Positions 36,547 through 45,052 of a stretch of DNA of 64,000 nt are shown here, in pieces. The DNA comes from Lutibaculum sp963816555 (GTDB lineage Bacteria > Pseudomonadota > Alphaproteobacteria > Rhizobiales > Tepidamorphaceae), in the NCBI GenBank assembly GCA_963816555.1, contig CAWFLD010000011.1:62001-126000 (forward strand). The letters run 5' to 3'. Under the pieces are notes generated by a model. That model ran no database searches. It worked only from the letters and a program-made list of their open reading frames with translations, and had not been told where the DNA came from. Made by a program: the position numbers and the translations under genes. Within the stretch, counting starts at the first letter, position 1. Every line of letters begins with the position of its first letter.

Positions 36547-37379
36547 GCCGCCACCCTGGCGGCCGAAAGCTTGCGCTCGCCGGCCTGCTCCGTGGCGAGC
36601 GCCGGCCAGTGGACGATCTCGAACGTGCCGTCCATGTTCTCGACGATGGCGGTGCAGCTCTCCACCCAGTCGCCGCAGTTCATGTACTTGAGGCCGTTCA
36701 TGTCGCGGATCGCGGGGTGGTGGATGTGGCCGCAGATGATGCCGCTGACGTCGTTGCGCTGCGCCTCGGCGGCCAGCGCCTGCTCGAACTCGCCGATGAA
36801 GTTCACCGCGTTCTTCACCCTCAGCTTCAGCCAGGCCGACAGCGACCAGTAGGGGAAGCCGAGCTTGCGGCGGACGATGTTGAAATAGGTGTTGATCGTC
36901 AGGGCGAAGGCGTAGGCCCAGTCGCCGAGGAAGGCGAGCCACTTGGCGTAGCGCACCACCGCGTCGAACTCGTCGCCGTGCATGACGAGGATCTTCTCGC
37001 CCGTCGCCGTCTCGTGCACCGTCTTGCGCTCGATGTCGATGCCGCCGAAGTTCATCGACGCGTAGTCGCGCAGCAGCTCGTCGTGGTTGCCCGGGATGTA
37101 GACGATCCGCGTGCCCTTGCGCCCCTTGCGCAGGAGCTTCTGCACGACGTCGTTGTGGAACTGCGGCCAGTACCAGCTGCGCTTCAGGCGCCAGAAATCG
37201 ATGATGTCACCGACGAGGTAGACGGTCTCCGCCTCGTGATACCGGAGGAAATCGAGAAACAGCTCGGCCTGGCATCCCTTCGTCCCCAGATGGATATCGG
37301 AGATGAACAGCGTTCGGCACTTTCGAACCGGCGGATGGTCCTGCACATCGGCCCCCATCAGACTTTCGTTCTGCGGCAT
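36543..37379 (-). CDS. LpxH-like metallophosphoesterase (UDP-2,3-diacylglucosamine diphosphatase family)
   Basis: A 278-residue enzyme with all five metal-binding motifs of calcineurin-like phosphoesterases: FISDIHLG, YLVGDIIDFW, YIPGNHDEL, VMHGDEFD and GHIHHPAI. LVGDIIDFWRLKRSWYWP is the LpxH/LpxI-neighbour type. True LpxH hydrolyses UDP-diacylglucosamine in lipid A synthesis. This longer form, coupled to a GT4 gene, may instead act on another sugar-lipid. Starts at 37379 (MPQNESLMGAD) or 37358 (MGAD) are both plausible. Upstream is a strong terminator belonging to the FadL-like gene, so the promoter of this unit lies at about 37380-37485. Confidence 0.82.
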   Translation of the reverse strand: MPQNESLMGADVQDHPPVRKCRTLFISDIHLGTKGCQAELFLDFLRYHEAETVYLVGDIIDFWRLKRSWYWPQFHNDVVQKLLRKGRKGTRIVYIPGNHDELLRDYASMNFGGIDIERKTVHETATGEKILVMHGDEFDAVVRYAKWLAFLGDWAYAFALTINTYFNIVRRKLGFPYWSLSAWLKLRVKNAVNFIGEFEQALAAEAQRNDVSGIICGHIHHPAIRDMNGLKYMNCGDWVESCTAIVENMDGTFEIVHWPALATEQAGERKLSAARVAA

Positions 37380-37485
37380 ATGCGGGATTCGCTTTGCACC
37401 AATGTGACGCTTCGTCCTTTGTGTGGCGAGCCAACGGAAATTATGTGCGCTTCCCGATCATTCCGCCTCAGACGGCAAAAATAAG

Positions 37486-37511
37486 AAGGGCCGGCCCTGC
37501 GGCCAGCCCTT
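37486..37511 (-). terminator. Intrinsic terminator of the FadL-like gene
   Basis: The stem pairs AAGGGC with GCCCTT and an inner GGCC with GGCC around CTGC (26 bp in all, with one C-A mismatch). On the minus strand it is followed by CTTATTTTTGCC, a clear T-tract. It begins about 30 bp past the stop of the FadL-like gene. Confidence 0.85.
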
Positions 37512-37541
37512 CGATCCTAGCATATGCCGACCCGGGTCGGG

Positions 37542-38882
37542 TCAGGGCTTGTAGACAGGCTCCCCTGCGGGCGCCGCATAGATCGGGTCGCCGCCGAAGC
37601 TGTACTTGAGGCCGACCGAGACGATGTGGACGCTGGCGTCCACGTCGGCGGCGTAGTCGACGCCGACATAGCCCGGGTGGCCGGGGCCGTAGTTCACCGT
37701 CGTGTCGAACGACTTGAGGAACGAGTAGCCGGCGTTCAGCTTCAGCCGGTCGTTGACGTCGTAGGAGAGGCCGGCGCTGAGCCACAGGCGGTCGTCGTCG
37801 GGCAGCCGCACGCTGCGGACCCGGTCGGAGACCGGCGAGTTCTCCCAGCCGACGCCGGCGCGCACGGTGAGCTGGTCGTTGTAGCGGTACTCGCCGCCGA
37901 GCGAGTAGAACCAGCCGTCGTCATACTCGAACGGCAGCGTGGTGACCTGGGCGCCGCCGAGCGCCGGGCTCGTCACCGGGAAGGTCGAGAAGACGCTCCA
38001 GTTCGTCCACTCGACGGTGCCGAGCAGCGTGAACTTGTCGGTGAGCTGCTGCCGGATGCCGAGGCTGACCACGTCGGGCAGCGTGATGTCGGCGTCGATC
38101 GGGATGCTGACCGGGCCCAGCGCGCTCGGCGTGGCGAGCGTGCCCTCCAGGCTGTGGTCGATGCGCGAGCGGTAGCCGAGGCCGATCTCGGTGCCCGGCC
38201 GCGGCGTGAAGACGATGCCGGCCGTGGCGCCGATCGCCGTGTCGTCACCCTGCAGGATCGCCGTCGGGTCGTTCGGGAACGGCCCGGTCGCCGAGGTGAG
38301 GCGCACGTCGAAATACTGGATCTGCAGGCCGACGCCGAGCGAGATCATGTCGTTGACGCGGACGCCGATCACCGGCTGCGCGTTCATCGAGAACACGTCG
38401 GAGGTGCGGCCGTAGACCTGGGCGGCGTGGTTGTAGTCGGTCTTCGTGGCGAGGCCGTAGGCGGCGTTCACCGACACGCCGAAATAGATGCGGTCGTTGA
38501 GGTTGAAGGCCGCAGCCGACGACGGGACCAGCGCGCTCTCGGCGACGTCGCCGGGATTGCCCGCGTTCACGAGGGGGCTGCCCGGGCCGAACGTCGAGTC
38601 CGGGAAGGGATAGGTGGTGAAGTCGGCCGACGGCATGACGCCGCTCAGCGTGCCCTCGACGGTCATGCCGCGCGTGCAGGTGACGACGGCGGGGTTCCAG
38701 AACATGCCCTGGATGGAGTCGCCGCAGGTCGCGGCGCCCGCGAAGCTGGCGCCCTGGCTGTAGGAGCTCTGCTCGCGAAGCGCGAAGGCCCCGGCGTCGG
38801 CCTCCGTGCCCGTCACGGCGAGAATGCCGGCCACGGCCGCGATCGCCGTCCCGCACTGGAGGAGTGTAAGGCGCTTCCTCAT
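37542..38882 (-). CDS. OmpP1/FadL-family outer-membrane transporter
   Basis: A 446-residue beta-barrel. It has a signal peptide (1-30) and a mature N-terminus GAFALREQSSYSQGASFAG, the FadL hallmark plug peptide. CGDSIQGMFWNPAVVTC carries the (N)PA turn motif, then many amphipathic strands with aromatic girdles (for example VSVGLKYSFGGDPIY near the end). Family members import long-chain fatty acids or hydrophobic compounds across the outer membrane. The two cysteines at CGDS and VTC could form a disulfide in the plug. ATG 38882 follows GGAAGAAG. It is monocistronic, with its own terminator, and divergent from the FAH-family gene. Confidence 0.88.
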   Translation of the reverse strand: MRKRLTLLQCGTAIAAVAGILAVTGTEADAGAFALREQSSYSQGASFAGAATCGDSIQGMFWNPAVVTCTRGMTVEGTLSGVMPSADFTTYPFPDSTFGPGSPLVNAGNPGDVAESALVPSSAAAFNLNDRIYFGVSVNAAYGLATKTDYNHAAQVYGRTSDVFSMNAQPVIGVRVNDMISLGVGLQIQYFDVRLTSATGPFPNDPTAILQGDDTAIGATAGIVFTPRPGTEIGLGYRSRIDHSLEGTLATPSALGPVSIPIDADITLPDVVSLGIRQQLTDKFTLLGTVEWTNWSVFSTFPVTSPALGGAQVTTLPFEYDDGWFYSLGGEYRYNDQLTVRAGVGWENSPVSDRVRSVRLPDDDRLWLSAGLSYDVNDRLKLNAGYSFLKSFDTTVNYGPGHPGYVGVDYAADVDASVHIVSVGLKYSFGGDPIYAAPAGEPVYKP

Positions 38883-39334
38883 TTCGTCTTCTTCCTTGCG
38901 ACATGGCGGTCCACTCGGCGGACAGCCCGATTTCTGGCCCGAGTATTTCGCGAACCGGTTGACGATCAATGGCCATCTGCGCGCCCGCGAACCCGCCGTC
39001 GCCGCGTGCGACATGACGCTCGCGCCCGAAAATATTCGCATTCCCGCCAAAATCGGGGCGACACCGCCCCTTTTCCCGCGGAATTCGCATGTTCCGGCGT
39101 GACTTCGGCCCCATCGGCAGTCCGAGGGGGCGGTTCCCGCGGCAGGACATGCCGCAGCGGAACATTGTCGCTTTCATGAGACGTTGTGACGCGCCGACAA
39201 CAAAAGGCGACGTTGCGTCAGCCGATCGGCAGGGCCGGAAGACGCCGCTGCGGGTGATTCCCGGCCGCTTGTCTCGCCCCGCCCGACAGCCCATGATCCC
39301 GCCGCGAAGAACCATGTCGGGAGGAACGGGACAC
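38883..39334. other. Divergent intergenic region (about 450 bp)
   Basis: This separates the FadL-like gene (minus) from the FAH-family gene (plus). An in-frame extension of the FAH gene back to 39089 has no ribosome-binding site and no family similarity. I did not find a convincing promoter pair or repeat. An AT-richer stretch near 39025-39060 is the most promoter-like part. Confidence 0.4.
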
Positions 39335-40177
39335 ATGAAACTGCTGCGCTTCGGAGAGGCCGGACGGGAAAAGCCCGGCATGCTGGCGCCGGACGGCACG
39401 ATCCGCGACCTGTCGGGCGTGATCGCCGACCTGTCGGGCGACGCGCTGTCGCGCGCCGGGCTCGACCGGCTGAGGTCGACCGACCCCGCGTCGCTGCCCG
39501 AGGCGCCGGCGGGCGCGCGCATCGGCTCGGCGGTGCCGCGGCCGGCGAACTTCATGGCGGTCGGGCTCAACTATGCCGACCACGCCGAGGAGGCCGGCAT
39601 GCCGATCCCGAAGGAGCCGATCCTCTTCACCAAGGCCTCGACCTCGATCTCCGGCCCGAACGACGACGTGATCTTCCCGCCCGGCACGACGAAGGGCGAC
39701 TGGGAGGTCGAGCTGGCCATCGTCATCGGCGAGGAGGCGTTCGAGGTCCCGGAGTCGGCGGCGATCGACCACGTCGCGGGCTACGCGATCTGCAACGACG
39801 TCTCCGAGCGCGCCTGGCAGCTCGAGGGCACCGGCCAGTGGCTCAAGGGCAAGAGCGCGCCGACCTGGGGGCCGCTCGGGCCCTGGCTCGTGACGACCGA
39901 CGAGATCCCGGACCCGCAGGCCCTCGACATGCGGCTCGACGTCAACGGCGAGACGATGCAGTCGGGCTCGACGAAGACGATGATCTTCGGCGTCGCCGAG
40001 GTCGTCTCCTACACGAGCCGCTTCATGCGGCTCTTGCCGGGCGACCTGATCGTCACGGGCACGCCGCCCGGCGTCGGCATGGGGATGAAGCCGCAGCGCT
40101 TCCTCAAGCACGGCGACGAGATGTATCTCGCGATCGAGGGCCTCGGCGAGCAGCGCCAGAAGGTCGTGCTGCGCTGA
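39335..40177 (+). CDS. Fumarylacetoacetate hydrolase (FAH) family enzyme
   Basis: A 280-residue protein of the FAH superfamily. The C-terminal catalytic domain starts FMAVGLNYADHAEEAGM. The metal ligands are in KGDWEVELAIVIG (Glu-x-Glu) and the conserved Asp is in GYAICNDVSERAWQ. GDLIVTGTPPGVGMGM is the family lid motif. MKLLRFGEAGREKPGML is the usual small N-terminal domain. These enzymes hydrolyse or decarboxylate acylpyruvates and aromatic-ring cleavage products. Ureidoglycolate lyase and 2-hydroxyhepta-2,4-diene-dioate isomerase are common labels, and the exact substrate cannot be told. ATG 39335 follows GGGAGGAACGGG. Confidence 0.88.
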   Translation: MKLLRFGEAGREKPGMLAPDGTIRDLSGVIADLSGDALSRAGLDRLRSTDPASLPEAPAGARIGSAVPRPANFMAVGLNYADHAEEAGMPIPKEPILFTKASTSISGPNDDVIFPPGTTKGDWEVELAIVIGEEAFEVPESAAIDHVAGYAICNDVSERAWQLEGTGQWLKGKSAPTWGPLGPWLVTTDEIPDPQALDMRLDVNGETMQSGSTKTMIFGVAEVVSYTSRFMRLLPGDLIVTGTPPGVGMGMKPQRFLKHGDEMYLAIEGLGEQRQKVVLR

Positions 40178-40349
40178 CGCATGGCTGCCGGGCCCGCCGG
40201 GGCCCGGCGCACCCCGCCCGTCCCGGCCTCGGCGGGGGCGGGCGGCGCGCCCACCTGCTGTCCCACCCGGCTTCCCTTCCCTCGTGCCGTCGGAGACGGC
40301 CGCGTCCCGCGCGGCCCGCCGCGGCCGCAAGCACCGGCGAATCCCTGCC

Positions 40350-40776
40350 ATGAGCGACGCGACCATCCGGGAGATCCGCGACGAGCGACGTCGAGGCGGT
40401 CGTCGCGCTGTGGCACGGCGCCGGCGTCTCGCGGCCGTGGAACGATCCCCGCAAGGACATCGCCTTCGCCCGCCGCGACCCGCACTCGACCGTCCTTGTC
40501 GCGGAGGAGGACGCGGCGATCGTGGCGACCGTCATGGTCGGCGAGGACGGCCACCGCGGCTGGGTCTACTACGTGGCCGCCGATCCCGCGCGGCAAGGGA
40601 CGGGCCTCGGCCGCGCGGTCATGGAGGCCGCCGAGACATGGCTCGCCGCCCGCGGCGTCTGGAAGGTGCAGCTCCTGATCCGCGAGGACAATGTCGCCGT
40701 GAAGCGCTTCTACGAGCATCTCGGCTACCGCGACACGCGGACGAGCTGCTACCAGAAGGTCATCGCCGGGGACTGA
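40350..40776 (+). CDS. GNAT-family acetyltransferase (YpeA/RimI-like), one +1 frameshift
   Basis: Restored length is about 141 residues. N-terminal MSDATIREIRDE is in one frame and DVEAVVALWHGAGVSRPWND onward is in the next. One extra base near 40386 (GAG-C-GAC) explains the break. The acetyl-CoA loop is YYVAADPARQGTGLGRAVME, and VQLLIREDNVAVKRFYEHLGY is the typical C-terminal half. The restored form matches the YpeA-type small GNAT group, acting on an unknown amine. It converges on the TRAP binding-protein gene at 40792. Confidence 0.78.
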
Positions 40777-40791
40777 CCTGGCGGCCCGGCG

Positions 40792-41874
40792 TCAGCTCGC
40801 CTGCCGCCCCTGCAGGAAGGGCTGGATCGACACGCGAGACCAGCCGCCGAGTGTCTCGAGCGCCGCGTTGTAGGACTGGGCCACCGCCTTCGCCTCGGGG
40901 GAGCCCTCGACGAGATCGGCCATGACCTCGTCGGCGGCCGTGCGGGCGGCGTCGATCACCTCCTGCGGGAACGGCTCGAGCGCCACCGCGTCGCTCTCGC
41001 GCAGCCGGGCGATCGTCCGGCCGTTCATCCAGTCCGCCTGCGCCAGCCCGCGCGAGGCCTCCTCCGCGCAGGCCGCCGACACGGCCGCCTGCAGCTCCGC
41101 CGGCAGCTTGTCGTACTCGGCCTTCGCGACGAGCGCCTCCGCCGTGCCGTTCGGCTTGTTGAAGCTCGGCCACAGATAGTGCGAGGCGATCTCGTCGAAG
41201 CCGAGCGCCTGGTCGGAGAACGGCCCGAGGAACTCGACCGCGTCGACGACGCCCGACTGCAGCGCCTGGAAGATCTCGCCGGGCGGGATCGCCGTCGCGC
41301 CCATGCCGAGCTTGCGGAAGACCTCGGCGCCGAGGCCCGCGCTGCGGATCGTCCGGCCCTTGAGGTCCGACAGCGCGTTGACCGGCTCCTTGAACCAGCC
41401 GCCCATCTGGAAGCCCGAGTTCCCGGCCATGAACGGCTTGATGCCGAAGGGCGCGTAGAGGTCGTCCCACAGCTTCTGTCCGCCGCCCTCGTAGACCCAG
41501 GCGACGTGCTCCGGCGGGGTCAGGCCGAAGGGGACGGTGGTGAAGAACACCGCCGCCGGCGCCTTGCCGGCCCAGAAGAACGAGGCGGTGTGCGCCATCT
41601 GCGCGACGCCCTGCGACACCGCGTCGAACACCTCGAAGGCCGGGACGATCTCGCCCGCCGCCTGCACCTCGACCGTCAGCCGCCCGCCGCTCAGCTCGCC
41701 GATCCGCGCCGCCAGCCGCTCGGCCGAGACGCCCGGGCCCGGCAGGTTCTTCGGCCACGACGTGACCATGCGCCACTGGCGGCGCTCCTGCGCCAGGGCC
41801 GGCCGGGCCAGCGCGGCGGCACCGGCCGTCGCCCCGCCGCCGATCAGCGCGCGTCTCGTGACGGGATTGGTCAT
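40792..41874 (-). CDS. TRAP-type solute-binding protein (DctP family), Tat-type signal
   Basis: A 360-residue periplasmic binding protein. The signal peptide TRRALIGGGATAGAAALA carries a twin-arginine motif. The mature protein starts RRQWRMVTSWPKNLPGPGVS. GGRLTVEVQAAGEIVPAFEVFDAVSQGVAQM and FKEPVNALSDLKGRTIRSAG are DctP signatures, the latter containing the Arg that salt-bridges carboxylates in the family. No DctQ/DctM permease genes are in the window, so the transporter partner is elsewhere or absent. Its start overlaps the stop of thiD (ATGA), placing it third in the TPP-riboswitch operon. A thiamin precursor or breakdown product as ligand is therefore a reasonable guess. Confidence 0.85.
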   Translation of the reverse strand: MTNPVTRRALIGGGATAGAAALARPALAQERRQWRMVTSWPKNLPGPGVSAERLAARIGELSGGRLTVEVQAAGEIVPAFEVFDAVSQGVAQMAHTASFFWAGKAPAAVFFTTVPFGLTPPEHVAWVYEGGGQKLWDDLYAPFGIKPFMAGNSGFQMGGWFKEPVNALSDLKGRTIRSAGLGAEVFRKLGMGATAIPPGEIFQALQSGVVDAVEFLGPFSDQALGFDEIASHYLWPSFNKPNGTAEALVAKAEYDKLPAELQAAVSAACAEEASRGLAQADWMNGRTIARLRESDAVALEPFPQEVIDAARTAADEVMADLVEGSPEAKAVAQSYNAALETLGGWSRVSIQPFLQGRQAS

Positions 41875-42692
41875 ATCGATCCTCCTTCGGCCGCGGGCCA
41901 CAGGGCGTGGAAATGGTGGACGGGGCCGTGGCCGCGGCCGATCTCGATCGTGTCGGCGGCGGCGAGCGCGGCCGTCAGGTAGGCCTTCGCCGCGGCGACC
42001 GCCTGCGGCAGGTCCTCGCCCTTGGCGAGGCCGGCCGCGATCGCCGAGGACAGGGTGCAGCCGGTGCCGTGCGTGTTCCTGGTGGCGATGCGCGGCGCGG
42101 CGAGCCGCGTCGCCCCCTCCGGCGTGACCAGGAGGTCGACCGATTCGGCGCCCGAGGCGTGGCCGCCCTTCACCAACACCGCCTTCGGCCCCAGCTCGAG
42201 CAGGCGCTCGCCCTGGGCCCGCATCTCGTCCTCGGTCTCGGCGACGGGCGCGTCGAGGAGCTTCGCGGCCTCCGGCAGGTTCGGCGTGATGACGAGCGCC
42301 ACCGGCAGCAGCACCTCGCGCAGCGTCGCCACAGCCTCGGGCCGCAGCAGCGCGTCGCCGCTCGCCGCGACCATGACCGGATCCAGCACGACGTTGCGCG
42401 CGGCGTGTGCCTTGAGCCCCTCCGCCACCGCCTCGATGACGGCCGGCACGCTCAGCATGCCGATCTTCACGGCGTCGACCGACAGGTCCTCGAACACCGA
42501 ATCCATCTGCCGCCGCACGAAGGCGGCGGGGATGTCGTACACCTCCTGCACGCCGGTCGTGTTCTGGGCGACCAGGGCGGCCATCACCGACGCGCCGTAG
42601 ACGCCGAGCGCCGCGAAGGTCTTGGTGTCGGCCTGGATGCCGGCGCCGCCGGTCGGGTCGGTGCCGGCGATCGTCAGTGCGATGGGCGTCAT
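41871..42692 (-). CDS. thiD: Hydroxymethylpyrimidine/phosphomethylpyrimidine kinase
   Basis: A 273-residue ribokinase-fold enzyme. LTIAGTDPTGGAGIQADTKTF is the N-terminal signature, VVLDPVMVAASGDALL the middle, and NTHGTGCTLSSAIAAGLA holds the anion hole and catalytic Asp/Cys region (GTGC). It phosphorylates HMP twice to HMP-PP for thiamin synthesis or salvage. It follows thiM after 34 bp and overlaps the TRAP binding-protein gene. With thiM it forms a salvage pair. No thiC or thiE is present, so the operon is built for uptake and salvage rather than de novo synthesis. Confidence 0.93.
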   Translation of the reverse strand: MTPIALTIAGTDPTGGAGIQADTKTFAALGVYGASVMAALVAQNTTGVQEVYDIPAAFVRRQMDSVFEDLSVDAVKIGMLSVPAVIEAVAEGLKAHAARNVVLDPVMVAASGDALLRPEAVATLREVLLPVALVITPNLPEAAKLLDAPVAETEDEMRAQGERLLELGPKAVLVKGGHASGAESVDLLVTPEGATRLAAPRIATRNTHGTGCTLSSAIAAGLAKGEDLPQAVAAAKAYLTAALAAADTIEIGRGHGPVHHFHALWPAAEGGSI

Positions 42693-42726
42693 TCCTGTCC
42701 TCGTGTCGGCCGTGCGGCCCTTCGTG

Positions 42727-43494
42727 TCAGTCGGTGGCGGCCGCGATCCGGGCGCCGGATGCGACGGCGTCGGCGCTCAGGCCGTAGAGCGCGTCGAGAA
42801 ACGCGACCTGGAACGAGCCGGGGCCCTTGGCGGCCCGCCCGGCGATCTCGCCGGCGACGCCGTAGCTCGCATGCGCCGCGACGGCGGCGAGATGGCCGTC
42901 GCTTTCGACGCTCGCGAAGGCCGCCGTCACCGCGCCGAGCGCGCAGCCCGAGGCGGTGATCCGCGACATCAGCTCGTGGCCGTTCGAGACGGCGTGCACC
43001 CGCTCGCCCGAGGCGACCCGGTCGACCGCGTCCGTCACCGCGACCGTGGTGCCCCAGCGCCGGCTCAGCTCGCCGGACCCGGCCTCCTCGCCGCCCGCCA
43101 GCGCCGCGAGCTCGGCTGGATTGGCGCGCACGACCGTCGGCCGCCGCGCCACGAGCCCGACGGCGAAGTCGCAGCGCAGGCGCGAGCGGTCGACGAAGGT
43201 CGGGTCGAGCACCCACGGCTTGCCCTCGCCCGCCTCGAGCAGCCGCTCGATGCCGAAGCGGCGCGCCGCGTCGAGCGTGCCGAGATTGACGGCGAGCGCG
43301 TCGGCGCCGGCCGCGAACTCGGCGACCTCCTCGGGGTTGCTCGTCATGGAGGGCGTCGCGCCGAGCGCGATCAGCACGTTGGCCGTGAAGGTCTCGGCGA
43401 CGCTGTTGACGATGCAGTGGACGCGCGGCCGCCGCGCCTTCAGCTCCTCGAAGGCGATGGCGACGTCGTCGGAGGTGATCTCGGACGCGCTCAT
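42727..43494 (-). CDS. thiM: Hydroxyethylthiazole kinase
   Basis: A 255-residue ribokinase-fold enzyme. VHCIVNSVAETFTANVLIALG is the N-terminal signature, with GATPSMTSNPEEVAEF after it. KPWVLDPTFVDRS and RANPAELAALAG are the middle, and ITASGCALGAVTAAF holds the catalytic GC(x)LG motif. It phosphorylates 4-methyl-5-hydroxyethylthiazole for thiamin salvage. One change from the classic motif order is the DPTFVDRSRLR stretch in place of DPVGVGAT, which also occurs in a subgroup of ThiM. It is the first gene after the TPP riboswitch. Confidence 0.9.
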   Translation of the reverse strand: MSASEITSDDVAIAFEELKARRPRVHCIVNSVAETFTANVLIALGATPSMTSNPEEVAEFAAGADALAVNLGTLDAARRFGIERLLEAGEGKPWVLDPTFVDRSRLRCDFAVGLVARRPTVVRANPAELAALAGGEEAGSGELSRRWGTTVAVTDAVDRVASGERVHAVSNGHELMSRITASGCALGAVTAAFASVESDGHLAAVAAHASYGVAGEIAGRAAKGPGSFQVAFLDALYGLSADAVASGARIAAATD

Positions 43495-43550
43495 GGCCGC
43501 TCGCTCCGGAGGGCGGGCCGCGGCACGCGCGTGGATGGAAAATCTGTCGT

Positions 43551-43652
43551 CATCTCAACTCCCTCCGCCGGCATGACCCGGATCAGGTTCCACGGGTTGG
43601 CGTCGGCCGCGGCCGGCGCCTCTCAGCCCTCTCGGGCACCCCAATGAGATCT
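43551..43652 (-). promoter_or_regulatory. TPP (thi-box) riboswitch
   Basis: Read on the minus strand it starts with the P1 arm ATCTCA, then GGGGTGCCC, GGCTGAGA, the variable arm, ACCC, and GAACCTGATCCGGGTCATGCC, closing with TGAGATG. All invariant thi-box elements (CUGAGA and ACCUGAUCC...) are intact, and P1 (ATCTCA with TGAGAT) pairs. It lies 57 bp upstream of thiM and should switch the thiM-thiD-TRAP operon off when thiamin pyrophosphate is plentiful. Confidence 0.95.
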
Positions 43653-43789
43653 CTCGCGGACTGCACCTAGTGGACGCGCGCGGGCCGCGCAAGGGGCAGC
43701 GGGGGCGGCGTCCGCCGATCTTGCCGACCGCGCCCGCATCTGCTCACATCGCGCCCCATTCCCGGGCCCGGCAACAGGAGCGCCTTCCG

Positions 43790-44026
43790 ATGATCCCCTT
43801 CTTCGTCCAGATCAAGTGCCAGCTCGGCCGCGCCTACGAGGTGGCGAACCAGATCGCCGACGCCGAGATCGCCTCGGAGATCTACTCGACCGCCGGCGCC
43901 TACGACCTGCTCGTGAAGTTCTACGTCGACCGCGACACCGACATCGGCCACTTCGTCAACGAGAAGGTGCACTGCTTCGACGGCATCCGCGACACCTACA
44001 CGATCACCACCTACAAGGCGTTCTGA
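43790..44026 (+). CDS. Lone Lrp/AsnC ligand-binding (RAM) domain protein
   Basis: A 78-residue protein that is only the C-terminal alpha-beta ligand-binding domain of Lrp/AsnC regulators: FFVQIKCQLGRAYEVANQI, SEIYSTAGAYDLLVKFYVD, and IRDTYTITTYKAF. There is no helix-turn-helix. Such stand-alone RAM domains bind amino acids as dimers or higher oligomers and are thought to modulate partner Lrp proteins. The start at 43790 follows AACAGGAGC. It lies divergently from the thiamin riboswitch and convergent with a DMT gene. Confidence 0.85.
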   Translation: MIPFFVQIKCQLGRAYEVANQIADAEIASEIYSTAGAYDLLVKFYVDRDTDIGHFVNEKVHCFDGIRDTYTITTYKAF

Positions 44027-44039
44027 GCCTCGCGGCGCC

Positions 44040-44984
44040 TCAGGTGTAGGGGCCGGCCTTGCGCACCTTGCTGCGGTCGATGCCGAGGCGGCGCTCGCGC
44101 AGGATGACGAAGATGTTGGCGGAGATGACGATCGCCGCGCCGAACAGCACCACGAGCTGCGGCACGTCGCCGAACACGAGGAAGCCGAGCAGCAGCGACC
44201 AGATCATGCTCGTGTACTCGAAGGGCGCGATCGTCGAGGCGGGGGCGTACCGGTAGCTCTGGGTGATCAGGATCTGCCCCATGCCGCCGATCAGCCCCAT
44301 GAGGATCAGCAGCAGGACGTCCTCGCCGAGCGGCATCACCCAGCCGAAGGGCAGCGTGAAGAGCGCGAACAGCGCCCCGAAGGCGGAAAAGTAGAAGACG
44401 ATCGCCCCGGTCGGCTCGGTCCTGGTGAGGTTGCGCACGTGGATGACCACCACCGCCATCATGAGCGCCGCCGCCAGGGCGCAGGCGCTGCCGATCGCGG
44501 CGGCGTTGTCGAGGGAGACGCCGGAGAAGAGGTTCGGCGACAGGATGACGAGCACCCCCGCCAGCCCGACGACCACCGCCGACCAGCGGTAGATGCCGGC
44601 GCTCTCGCCGAGGAAGACGATCGCCAGCGGCAGGACGACCAGGGGCGAGATGAAGATGATCGCCGTCACGTTCGGCAGCGGCAGGAGCGACACCGCGTAG
44701 AAGTTCAAGGTCATGGCGGTGATGCCGGCGGCGGCCCGCCAGAAATGGCCGAGCGGCTTGGCGGTCCACAGCGCGCCCGGCAGCTCGTGGCGGGCGGCGA
44801 GCCACAGGAGCAGCGGCGGCAGCGCGAAGAAGCTGCGGAAGAAGATGATCTCGCCCATCGGCACCCGCTCGGCCAGAATCTTCACGAGCGCCGCCATGAT
44901 CGTGAAGACCAGCGTCGAGGCGACCTTGAAACCGATGCCGACGAGATGTTGCAGAGCCCTCTCCCCCGTCGGCGGAAAAATCAC
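44040..44984 (-). CDS. DMT-superfamily (EamA) transporter
   Basis: About 314 residues with ten hydrophobic helices. The family features are VGIGFKVASTLVFTIMAALV at the start, FFRSFFALPPLLLWLAARHEL, and LLPLPNVTAIIFISPLVVLP. The start codon is uncertain. A GTG at 44984 gives 14 extra residues before the usual (M)QHLVGIGFKVAST start, which in this sequence would fall on a CTG right after a GGGGGAGAGG run. The substrate is unknown. It is read alone, convergent with the RAM-domain gene. Confidence 0.8.
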   Translation of the reverse strand: MIFPPTGERALQHLVGIGFKVASTLVFTIMAALVKILAERVPMGEIIFFRSFFALPPLLLWLAARHELPGALWTAKPLGHFWRAAAGITAMTLNFYAVSLLPLPNVTAIIFISPLVVLPLAIVFLGESAGIYRWSAVVVGLAGVLVILSPNLFSGVSLDNAAAIGSACALAAALMMAVVVIHVRNLTRTEPTGAIVFYFSAFGALFALFTLPFGWVMPLGEDVLLLILMGLIGGMGQILITQSYRYAPASTIAPFEYTSMIWSLLLGFLVFGDVPQLVVLFGAAIVISANIFVILRERRLGIDRSKVRKAGPYT

Positions 44985-45052
44985 GCCGGCGGCTGCGACA
45001 CAAGCCCGCACCGGCGCAGGGCAGGCCTGCGTCCGGCGCCGGCCCGCATCGC

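Noticed and set aside
39089..39334. N-terminal extension of the FAH-family gene
   Set aside because: It lacks a ribosome-binding site, while ATG 39335 follows GGGAGGAACGGG and matches the family N-terminus.
40792..41874. Full TRAP transporter locus
   Set aside because: No DctQ or DctM membrane gene is found in either direction within the window, so only the binding protein is annotated.
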